From contig OZ020490.1 in assembly GCA_963971405.1 (NCBI GenBank), forward strand, positions 8,666,874 through 8,730,873: DNA of 64,000 nucleotides, read 5' to 3'. Shown in pieces: positions 1 through 12,000 of the stretch. Position numbers and translations under genes: made by a program. The stretch is from Psococerastis gibbosa. Taxonomy: Eukaryota > Arthropoda > Insecta > Psocodea > Psocidae. The number at the start of each line of letters is the position of its first letter. Within the stretch, counting starts at the first letter, position 1. The notes beneath the pieces were generated by a model, which saw nothing but the letters and a program-made list of their open reading frames with translations, did no database searches and was not told where the DNA came from.

Positions 1-99
1 TCCGTCGGGGTTCCAAACGCCGAACCGTCTAGACCCCAACAGCGCCAACTCCTCGTACGTCAATATGTTCGGGCTGGGCGAGCGCCGGAAACAACTCCG
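1..99 (+). CDS. ACC: ACC exon (first seen): N-terminal region
   Basis: Reading from base 2, the exon encodes [10 protein letters not shown] then [17 protein letters not shown], ending two bases into an Arg codon before donor CCG|GTGAGT. This is the regulatory N-terminus ahead of the AMPK phosphorylation motif, which is completed by the next exon 16.3 kb away. The exon is open at the left edge, so its true start and the initiator Met lie upstream. Confidence 0.85.
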
Positions 100-3000
100 G
101 TGAGTGCACGAATACATACATTTACACATTATTACCACGACATCCTACGGGATAATATGATTTGCCTACTTTAAAATGAGTAATCTCCATTTTTTTCGAA
201 TATGAGTTTTTGATAGGGTTTGATTATTTGATAGACAGATAGATGGATTTAACACTTTGGCGCCAAAAAAATTCTTCCATGTTAAATGCTTCTATTAAGC
301 TTATTTTTAAGAAAATCTATCTCCATTCTTCCCTTAGATCAAAACGTCCTAGCTCCAACTCAGCCAATAAGAGCCCGCCATTGTGATCACGTGCCAACAA
401 TAACAAACATGGCTCCCAATAATTAATTGCTAGTTACGGGGATTAGGCGCCCATTCCATTGACCGGCTAGGGCTATTTCCAACAACGATGACGTGATAGC
501 AGACATTCAAGACTTAGGTAGCGTTTCCACCGACCTCGCATTGCAGATTGCAAATGACATTGACGGAAATGTTTGTGTTTTTTTTTAAATAGAAATCTAT
601 TAAAATGTTTGTAATTAACATATCCCATGAAGCCATTTTTTAATTTTAGTTTGTTTGTTTGTGATTTTACTGTATGATCATTGATCAATTTTAACTATGG
701 CATAGAGGAAAATAAACATTTCCGTCAATTCTGCAATGCGAGGTCAGTGGAAACGCCACCTAAGTCTTGAATGTCTGCTACCACGTCACCGTTGTTGGAA
801 ATAGCCCTAGCCGGTCAATGGAATGGGCACCTAAGGAATTGAGAGAGAATCGGTTTTCTAGCTCTCCTGTAAAGTAGGTCAAACGTTTCCAAATAGGCAA
901 CTCTTGTGGGCAAAAATTCATTACCGTATTGTACCTATATGCATATAGAATTTGAAGAAATCCGGCATGTAGGTTAAAAAAAAATTATAGGCCCGGGGTA
1001 TGTTTTTCATTTTTTGGATAACTTCATTTTAGGGGGGTTATGCCACAAACCCCCCCCCCCCTCCACCCAACGACTGTGAAATCTTTCCTCAATAGCAACC
1101 ACTACGATTTTTTTTTTAAAGCACATACTGTATATTGTATTTATTATTAATATGAACAAGCATCCAACTTGATAGTTTGGTTCAGACCATATCTGCCTGG
1201 ATCTTCCTCGGCAGCGTCATCTTTGGTCTTCCTCTTCTCCTGCTTCCTGGGACCACAATCTCCTCAACCCTTTTGAGTAAATGGGTCTCGCCTCGCCTTT
1301 GGACATGCCCATATAACGGGGTTTTTTCCCTGAGCTTGAGGGCATCACCCCTACGCATAGAACTCTAAAAAGACGTTTTTTGAACACGCACCTTAAGTCA
1401 CAAACACCGTAACCGGCCCAACCTAATTACAGTGTAAACATTTAGCTACCGGTGATGCTCCTGGACTCCGTACATTGTTAGGCCGCCATCTCACGTACAC
1501 CGTAACTTTCTCCAGGTCTTACGGAAATATTCTCTGGCAGTGGTGTGGTCGATGTCCAACTAGATCAGGACTGATTTGTAGTTTGTGTGGTTGTTTTATT
1601 GCGATTCCAGTGTTTAGTCACGTGTTTTGACAGATTTTGATCTGTAGTGTGGTGGGGTTGTGTATTGTGCCTGCTAGAGATTTGGGGGTAAATTATGGAG
1701 CGTTGAAGTAATTGTGTGTGGGAAGAAATAGGCATTGAAATTTGAAATTGTTAGGCGGTTGTAGGTTGCTACATTGTGACATACCATATAAGCAGTGCCG
1801 GGATTGGCTATTGGGCCATGGCCCCAGGGCCCCCACAAAAAAGAGGCCCCCACAAAAAGCCACAAAATACAAAATTTACAGTAGATATAGATTAGAATAC
1901 CAAAACAAACCAATAAGGCAAACACATCTTCCCATAATTGACCAGTTTAAGCTGTCACTGGATCGATGAAAGTTGAGAATTAAATAAATCCAGTACGGTA
2001 ACATGAATATGTCTTCCTCAGTAAATTGTATAAGCTTTACTGCTGTTAAAACCGTAAAACTCCACTATATTGGGCCTATTTTAGTATTTAAAAAAAAAAA
2101 AAAAAATTCCTCCGGGGAAGCCCCCCGGGCCCCCCTGTTTGCAGCTATATGAATATGAATTCCTTTGTAAGCTTTCCTGCTGTAAAACCATAATATTTTT
2201 CACTTAAATTTTCAAATTTTTCCCCCGGGGGTGAACCCGGGCCCCCCTCCATGGGCTCAATGGTATATATATTTTTTTTGAATAAGCATTACTTTGTAAG
2301 CTTTATCAAATCTATACTTTAAATGCTTAAAACCCCACTATTTTGCACTTATATTTTCAGATTTTCCCACCGGGGGGACCCCTGGGCCCCCCTTTTTGCT
2401 TTAAATGCAATAATATTTCTTTATATGCATATCCGCGTAATATAAGCCTGTGTTCGCACCGCAGCTAAATCGGCCAAAAAATGTATGATAGCATGTGCCC
2501 ATGCTATCATACAGGTATACTCATATACGAGCTACACCACAACCTCTAAAGAATACTCTAGATACAAATGAATTACAATGAAAAAAATGTACACTAGATA
2601 GGATTACAATCGCCACAGCCACCCCAAAAAATAATCCTGGTTACGGGCTTGATAGTGGAATATTCGTTAAAGGGTATAAGACTCTTCACACCGAGAAAGG
2701 GCCCCCACAAGGCCAAACCCGGCACTGCATATAAGGTCATTTAATTACAGGAAAAATCCAAAAAAATGCATGACACAATCAAGATAGGTCGTAATGAAAT
2801 CCGAAATGGCGGGGCTCGTTCTGATTGGTTAGTCTCGTGATCTGATTGATTGAACCAGGGCGGAAGCATGTTTCCTATACGGATTTTGGGCCTTCCTAGT
2901 TGAGTGTAAGACAGGGGTTTGTAGCCCTAACTCCGCTATGTTGGCTTAGTAATAGAACAAGAAGTCATTATTTATTTATTTATCTATTTTACTTGTATTA

Positions 3001-6000
3001 GGCTTGCAGCTGAATGAATGCCTTTTGATGAATTATCTTAAACGGAAGTGCGGCATTATACTTACTTACTTTTACTTTTTCCTCGCCATTTCCTCATGGA
3101 GGGTCGGCGGCAGACGTTTCTGTCTTGCTTGTCCTCCCTTGTGAGCCCGGTTTCTTGCAGGTCGCTTACAATTTTCCTCTCCAGGGTGAGCTTTGGGCGC
3201 CCACGGCGCGGCATTATACAATAATTAATGAAATAATCTATAAGTGGTTTCGAGAAATTAAATAGACTCATGTCTTAAAGCCCCCACACACGATGCTTCC
3301 GGGAATGCCACGCCAGGAACGCCATTCCCGGCGTGGCGTGGCATGGATTTTTGGGCCCACAGACGAGGCGGCCGGGCATGCCACATAAAATGGCGGACCT
3401 AGACCCAAGGCGTATACAGTAATAAGTTGTTGTTATATTCAGGCATTGTATTCAATAAATCAAATCAAAATGTATTATGCGTAAAATCAAAAAGAAATCG
3501 GTAGAAATGGACCAAAGTTCGTTCGTTACCAGCAGCGACACATCGTGTCCCACAGCAATTTAATGAAGGAGTTGCTATTTGAACCAAATGATTGGCGAAA
3601 CTACATGAGGATGTCTGAAGAAGCCTTTTACTACTCATTACTCCCTATATTAAACATAATATATAAATAATATGAATATATATTATATATATGTAATATA
3701 TTATATTAGAAGTTCTTTGATATGAATTGAAGTAAACAAAGAAGCAGAAGACAACGCTGCTGGTTGTTCTAATGACACGTTTTCCAATCAAAACCGCCGC
3801 AACTTTGAAATTTTATGCAAGAAGGAGCTAAGTGCAAACTCTCGGCCCCTGTCGTGGACCATGGCGTGGACTCTCGGATTTCCATTGAAACCGAAGTCCT
3901 GGGATTTCAAATTCAGGAATGACAACAGTCCAAGACTGGCATTCTTGTACACACACGATACGTCCCGGACTGCCAACTCCCAAAACTGGCATTCCCGGAA
4001 GCATCGTGTGTGGGGGCTAAGTGTAGATAGTTCAGCTCCCGATAGCAAAAGCTAATATAGACTCAGCTTCAAATAACAATTTCAAATAATGTATATTATT
4101 AATTAATTAAATAATAAATTATTAAAATTAATTAGTGTATGTAAATGTTGTTTGTATTGCAAACTGTTTAGGGGCCCATCACGGGCCTAGGCTAACGAGC
4201 CTCATATATTTATTAATGTATTACGAAGGAAAATTTTGAAACACATTTACTTTACTATATATACTCGTAACTAGCCCTCTAGTTGAGTGTAAGAAAGGGC
4301 CCGAAGGCCCTAACTCCGCTAGGGGAGCCTAGTGCAATAAAGAAACAATTATTATTATTATTTACTTTACTATACTAATCTATTATTAGGCTAATCTTAT
4401 AATATTCAATTATTGATACTAGTACTATGAGACGGGCTTCGCTGGTACTTGAGATTGTTTAATTCAAACACAATAAGCTACAATATTATTTTTTTAAAAT
4501 GATTGTTGATTTGAGGCAATGTTGCTAAATAGTATAGAGAAAGTATCTCCATCATGTAATAATCCAAGGGAATATAAAAAGGCTGAAGGCTCTTGGCAGA
4601 AGAAGAACATCCTGGTTAATAAAACCTGCGGCAGTTCGGCGAGAGCGCGACTTCCCTTTTCAGAGAAGCAGCCGAGGCCTTAATTGTCATGATGATCGCC
4701 AATCCTCGATATATGAGGCATTAAAAGAAGGAGAAGTTGCTGAATAGAGCTCTCTTTTGAGGCCGATTCCTTGTATACTCTGAGCCCCGAGCTGACTAAA
4801 ATAATAAATAAATATTTTTTTGTTTAATTACTAAGCCAACCAAGCGGAGTTAGGGCTATAAAGCCCTCTCTTACTCTCAACTTGGAAAGCCTGCTTCACA
4901 TGCCCTCCGAAGCATGACAAGAAAATGTAGCAAGTGTGGGACTCGAGCCAACAACCTTTCGGGTGAAAGTTGGAGTCTGTACCACTACTCTGCATGTCCT
5001 GACTGCTATGTCGATTGAACTGAGACCAATTTTGTTTGTAGTAGCCAAAACTGGTCTAACCCCACAGCTTGGGACAGTTGGGATTGTCGTCAGAATTTCA
5101 AAATTTTCAAAATTTCTATACTGTTTGGTATCTTGCTATATAATACAATATAGAGTCTGTTAGGCTAATTATTACTAATTATTATGGCTAATTACACAGG
5201 CCAATGAAAAAAAATGCTTGTTAAAACTTTCTCAACTAATTTACATAAATCTTATGTAATTTTTTGTGTAACCTTCATTTATCTCACAATATCACATTAA
5301 TTATACTGTGTAAAAAAATTAAAAATGTTGTTTTTCATTGGTGGGTGATGCGACTTTTTGGATTTTTTTTTCTTCAAAATCAGCACACCGGATTACGCAA
5401 GAATTAGTATTAGTTATTGGATAGGTTTTTTCATGGTTGGCCTGTGTTATTGGAATTAGGCTGTAAAATTACACTATTAGCTTGAAAATTATGATGATAG
5501 TCACTATTTTAGTGTGCCCATTAGATTATATTGAGTAGTGGCCTACGCCGGAGGCGGCTGTTATGTGACTATCTAAAGTGATGGAGCAAAGTGGTTTTAA
5601 GTGATTTATGGACGGTGTGGTATCTGACACAAGGACATGATGTGGTTGAAAAGGTTTTGCAACCAGAATATTTCTGCAGAAAATGGCGATAATTCGTTGT
5701 AAGTAACAAATTATAGCTAAAATGATATGAATGAACGTGTATTGAATATAGAAAAGAAACGATTTCAACACAATAATTTTAAGGCCACAACTGGGGGACC
5801 TACAAGAATTTTCCCTGCCTTAAAACTAAAAAAATAAAAATAAAAAAATACAATTAGACATTCAAACTATTAAGCTAAACTTACATATTAATAACAAATC
5901 TCTCGTAAACACATAACAGTCTAGTCCACTATTTCAAGTAAGGATTCCACCTCTTCCCGTCTCATCAGCCTTTCCCGGATAGGACGTAGGAGCTATAGCC

Positions 6001-9000
6001 ATATGTCAGAGCCAAAAAATCACGGTAAGTTGACTGGATGTCTTACGCGAACAACAGTTCTCTTACAAATGATACATGCGATGCGAACTTTCCTATATAT
6101 TATTTGTAAGAAGTTGTAGTTTGTTGTAGTTGTAGTTGCCGGAAATCAAGATATACCGTATTTCACCCTTAAGAACCCGCCAACGGCCTTACCATGTTGA
6201 TTCTATGAAAGCAGAACATGTTTCAAACTGTTGCAAACTTGGTAGTGTCCACAGCGTTGGCAGGGGAACATGGTGGGACATGATAACGCGCTGAGACTTT
6301 ACGTGCGTGTCGAGTCCTGGTCGACTCCGATTTAATCGTGTGACTTTGCCATGTTCCTCAAGTGGTTCGGAGTCCACTATAATCAGGTCAGTCCCAGTCC
6401 CTGTCAGTCAACTCCCCTTTCCCCCGAGGTGAAGGAGTCTGCCTTTAGGGTGCCTCAAGTTGACAAACAGACTCACTCCCCCCCCCCCCCCCCCCGCCCG
6501 GCTGACAGGGTTGCTTAAAGCAAAAATGCTGAAAGCAGGCGTTGGAAACAACAACCCTTAAAAGCCCACCCCCGCCTACTTCCCGAGCTGAAATCGCCCG
6601 TAATTAAATTTTTCCTTTAACTTCTGTCATATTATCTTCCATTAATTTGCATATTATTGGACATTGTCTGTTTGCAAATAAACGATTATTTATTTATTTA
6701 TTTTATTTATTTATTTCCAATGAGTTTCATTCTACTATAATTTGATGTCACTTTTTACCATTTTCAAGGGATCTACCCTGGAATACTATATGCAAGGCCG
6801 TAGCCAAGGGGGAGTTCATGGGGGTTAAACCCCCCCCCCCCCCCCGAAATGGAATGGTCTGATTTTGAGAGGATAAGTAAAAACCACTATGTAATATCCA
6901 ATGAAATTTCTGAAACCCCCCCCCCCCAAAAAAAAAAAAAAAAACATGCTACGGCCTTAACTATATGTGCTTGAAATAACAGCAGAATACGTAAATCGAT
7001 TCTAAAATTATGTAAACTTCGTCATTCATAAGTTAATCATAAGATGGATGCTTGGAATCTCTGCCATCTCTTCGGTACCTAGCAGCAGTTATTATATTAC
7101 AAGTGTTATCTCAGTTTTCAAGAACGTCTTCAGCTAATTATTGTTCTTTCATTATTTGTTCTCATGCGTATACCTGTAGTAATTATTGTTATTGCATAAT
7201 TATAATGGGCAGTCTGTGTAGGCGTATTTCTCCAGTGAGATGGCGTGAACCAACAAGTCCCGGTGTGTTATTAGCAATGACTGCGCCAATTCAAGTGTCA
7301 GTGAAAAATTTATATATTTTTAAGAGTTGAGAGATAATTGGAGGGGGAAAAGCCTTATAATCTATTGGTAAAGGTTAATAGCAATGGTGTTATACTATTT
7401 AACAAAGGGTTAGTTGGACTTACATTGCCTGCTGTGTTAATTGTCATTAGAGGCATGGACCTCATAGTCATCGAACAATTAGGGTGGAGCCCATTGTCAG
7501 GAAAAGGGGGTGACGTTTCGGGCGTGGGTAAATCTTCAAGCTAAGTCCAGAGAAGGACTGATTGTTTGTAACCCACTCCCGAAACGTCGCCCCCTTCTCC
7601 TGACGATGGGCTCCACCCTAATTGTTCGATGACTATGAGGCCCATGCCTGTAATGACTTTTTATACAGAAGTCAATGTAAGTCCAACTAACCTTTTGTTA
7701 AGCAGCCTTATAAGTGAAAAATTGTAATATCTCATTAAGTATAATCGTAGAGCTGTCAAAAATATCAAGACAAAAATAAGAAAAATTTCAAAAAGTGTTT
7801 ATTTAATTTCATTCTGTTGGTAAATAGGCATGTTTGCCAACAATGTGATTTTAAGGAAAATTCATAAAATTTTAAAGGCAACAAATAAAATTATAAAGCT
7901 CTTTGAGGCCGTGGATATAGAAGAAACGGAAATTCAGGTTTAATGTATGTTTATTTTGCTGTGTTTGTGCAGAACATCCAATGTTGAACTTATGGATTTA
8001 ACGGGTTAATCATGTCCGAAAATCAGTAGGGTCAAATTACTTATAAAAATATTTTCATCCATTAAATAGATGGTTGAAGGTCGATCTTACTTCGGATCTT
8101 AGGCGCCCATTCCATCGACCGGCTAGGGCTATTTACAAAAACGGTGACGTGGTAGCAGACATTCAAGACTTAGGTGGCGTTTCCACCGACCTCGCATTGC
8201 AGAATGCAAATGACATTGACGGAAATTAGAATTTTTCTTTTTATAGAAATCTATTAAAATGTTTGTACTTAACATATCCCATGACGCCATTTTTTAATTT
8301 TAGTTTGTTTGTTTGTGATTTTGCTGTGTGATCATTGATCAATTTTAACTATGGCATAGAGGAAAATAAACATTTCCGTCAATTCTGCAATGCGAGGTCG
8401 GTGGAAACGCCACCTAAGTCTTGAATGTCTGCTACCACGTCACCGTTTTTGGAAATAGCCCTAGCCGGTCAATGGAATGGGCACCTTAAACTAGTAAAGG
8501 TTAGGTGGCCCAAGCAAGGCCCATCAGAAAAGTTTTGCTATTATGTCGTGTATCCATCTTCGGACTTCCAGTCCATAGGTCACTTCTTAGACGTGTATTC
8601 CACTTGTCAATATTCCGTCATTTGTGATTAAAAAAAGTTGAGATTTTTGTTTTAAGGCGATTATTATGTAGATACTTAGCTTATCTATGATAAATGTAGT
8701 TATAATATGGTAGCAGACATCATTAATAAGTCTCTACCATGTTATAATACTTAATTTATAATAGATAAGTTAGGCGGCTATTCCACTTGTCACTTTCCCC
8801 GTCAAATGTGATTAAAAAGAGTCTGCTACCATATTATAACGTAATTTAAGGAGACTATTATGTAGATACTTAACTTTTCTATTATAAATTAAGTTATAAT
8901 GTGGTAGCAGACTCTTTTCAATCACATTTGACGGGTAAAGTGGAATAGCCGCCTTAAGAATCTACATAATAGTCTCCTTAAAACAAAAATCTCAACTTTT

Positions 9001-12000
9001 TTTAATCACAAATGACAGAATATTGACAAGTGAAATACACGCCTTAGGCGAATTTACTTTATTTGTGATTTTTTGTTAGTTTTGTTTTAAGGAGACTATT
9101 ATGTAGATGCTTAACTTATCTGTTATAAATTAAGGTATAATATGATAGCAGACATCAATAATAAGTATCTGCCATATTATAACTTAATTTATCATAGATA
9201 AGTTAAGTATCTACATAAAAGTCTCCTTAAAACAAAATTAACAAAAAATCTCAAATCACTAATGAAGTAACTTCGCCGGTCGAATCGCCACCTTAGGCGG
9301 TGTTTCCACATAAGTCAATCGTGATATTTAAAGTTTTTTGACGTGGTAGCAGACATTTTTAGACAGTCTAAAAATGTCTGCTACCACGTAAAAAAACATT
9401 TAATATCACTATTGACGTTGGTGGAATCAGCGCCTAATCCATTTGCCATTGCTATATATGACCACAGACGAAAAACAGTAAAATAATTGGGTACTTACTA
9501 AAAATGGCTGGATTCACGCAATAATACCTGTCATTAGTAATTCCCGCAAGCCGTTTACATTCATAAGTAATGCACTGTAAATTGGCTTATTCCGCATTTG
9601 TCTTTTACTATCCAAGCCGTTTACACATAAATCGTTTCAATGCTATGTTGCTTACCTGTGCGAATAGCATACCTTCCGTATGTATTCTCTTCGACCGAAA
9701 CATGTAACCATCGTGAGCAAATTCACTTGGCTACGTTGTAGAACTAGGAAAAAATACGTAGTAAAAAAGAATTGTACGGAATTATTTTCTATGAATATAC
9801 TGTGTTTATCCATCAAGTATTTACTTTATGTGTGTAACTTAGCATTTTTATATTTCGTATTTACGAGGTAGCGTACTGTTGACATTGCCCCCCCCCCCTG
9901 GATCACACCAAAATAGGTTGGTTTAATTTTGTTTTATCTAAGTTAATACTTAAATTATAAAGATGTAGTCCATTCAATTGGTGGACTATTTTATACACCG
10001 TATTATAAGGTGATTTTCATTTTTCTGTGAATTCGATAATATGGCCAATTTCTGTCACCTATCAGCTTCACGGAAAATTATTGCACTAAAATTGAAAGGT
10101 TTATCGCAGTACTATGTGTTAAATAGTTCTCGTGTAGAGTAGTAAAATTAATCAAATTTGCACAATTTCCACAAAATTTTTATTGGAAGTTGTGCAAATT
10201 TGTTTAATTTTACTACTCTACACATTATGTTTCGTTTCCACGAAGTCACGAGAGAAACCCTACATTTGATAAATAGTTCTCTGCTAATTGAACAGACCGA
10301 ATTGTTATGTTGTTTTCCAAAACCTGCTTTCAGCAGCATTTCTGCTTTAAGCAACCCTGTCACGAGTCGGTCAGCGTAACACCTGTGTTTGCACCATTCG
10401 TTTGCACTACACATGCCACAGAACATCGTATAATTATATATTAGGGCTGCCACATTCCGTGGTTTAACTCAGAATTCCGCGGGAAATAATTCTATTCCGG
10501 GATCAACAATTTTTGAGTTCCTACCTAAGAACAGTGGGTACTGTAGGTACGTAGGCTACAGTTCAATGTGAAGGGTTGTAATACTGTAATTTACTTTTGA
10601 CCTACGGTACTGCATGCTATTTTGGTGTTCTGTGCTGCTGACTAATCTGTAAAGTGCAGTGAAGTTTTCAATTGCACACACAATATAAGTCTAATTAATT
10701 TTTAATTGTGGAATTTTAATTTTTCCGTTAATTATTTAGTAATATCAAAACACAAGCTTCTTTAATCCTATTTACATAATTTGAAATTTAGGTGTGTCAC
10801 TGCTTCATCATTTAGCTTATTAGGTGCAGTAGTAGAAAAAAAACTAAATGCACTAAATACTAATGATGGTAGGCTACGATGAGTACCAGGCTGGGCGGCC
10901 AAACGACTTCAGCCGTATTCCTAACAATTTTAAAATAATTCACGGAATACGGAATACTCCGGAATTTCTTAAAATGTTGGTCCCCTTTATATGATATGAT
11001 TTTTTTAACTCTCATCTGTCCATGGCCCTGGTTCCTAACCTTATCTGGTTATTTTAAATTTTAATTGTAACTTTAAATTGCAGCCGATAAAAAATACCCA
11101 TCAGCTTCAGATTCAACCATCACAAATTGACATGATTCCATAAATTGGCATACAAATATTGGTATGCATAGGTATTTCCCCAAAAATCCACAGAAAAACC
11201 TCAAAAATTGTTGATCCCGGAAATTTCTCGGAATAGAATTATTTCCCACGGAGTTAAACCACGGAATGTGGCAGCCCTAATATATAATTATACGATGTTC
11301 TGTGGTTGGAGACCATGAGCATGCGCAGTGCAAACGAATGGTGCAAACACAGGTGTTACGCTGACCGACTCGTACCCTGTCAGCCTGGCGGGGGGAGTGA
11401 GTCTGTTTATTAACTTGAGGCACCCTAAGGGTAGACTTCTTCTCCTCGGGGAGAAGGGGAGTTGACTGACAGGGACCTCCTGGTTATAGTGGATTCCGAA
11501 CCACTTGGACCTAATTGTTATAACTTAAGTGTTAAATTAAATAAAAGATGTAAACCAGCCTATTTTGCTTCATATCAACGACTATCAATGGCAATGTTAT
11601 TTTTGCTTTCCAATTTATACGTAGTATAAGGAAAGCTTTGTGATGGTCAAAATTTTCGACTCCGAGATTTCAACGGATTTACACGTTTTGAGGTACCAGG
11701 AACCCAAAAAAGTGTTTTTTACGAAATGTCTGTCTGTCTGTTCATCGATTTCCGGGCTAACTACTCGGTCGATTTTGATGAAATTTTGCATGTAGGTTTA
11801 CAAAAATCATACCTTGGGACCATTTTTTGTGTACCTTAATCTTGGGGGGTTTTACTCCCAAAAAAAACTCCTCCAAAAAAACGTCTACAAAAATTATTTC
11901 TCAAAAACGGCTGAAACGATTTCTTTTAAATTCACATATATTGTAGTCATGATTAATGTTAACAAAATGCGGTGGGTCGCTTGCCCCTTGATAGTTTTAT

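Noticed and set aside
4936..5163. 75-codon frame starting [10 protein letters not shown]
   Set aside because: Lies in a SINE S1 copy; the peptide is a well-known kind of SINE/tRNA-derived translation, not a gene.
8590..9434. CRISPR-like repeated motif
   Set aside because: The repeats are inverted arms of transposable elements with no regular spacers; animal genome.
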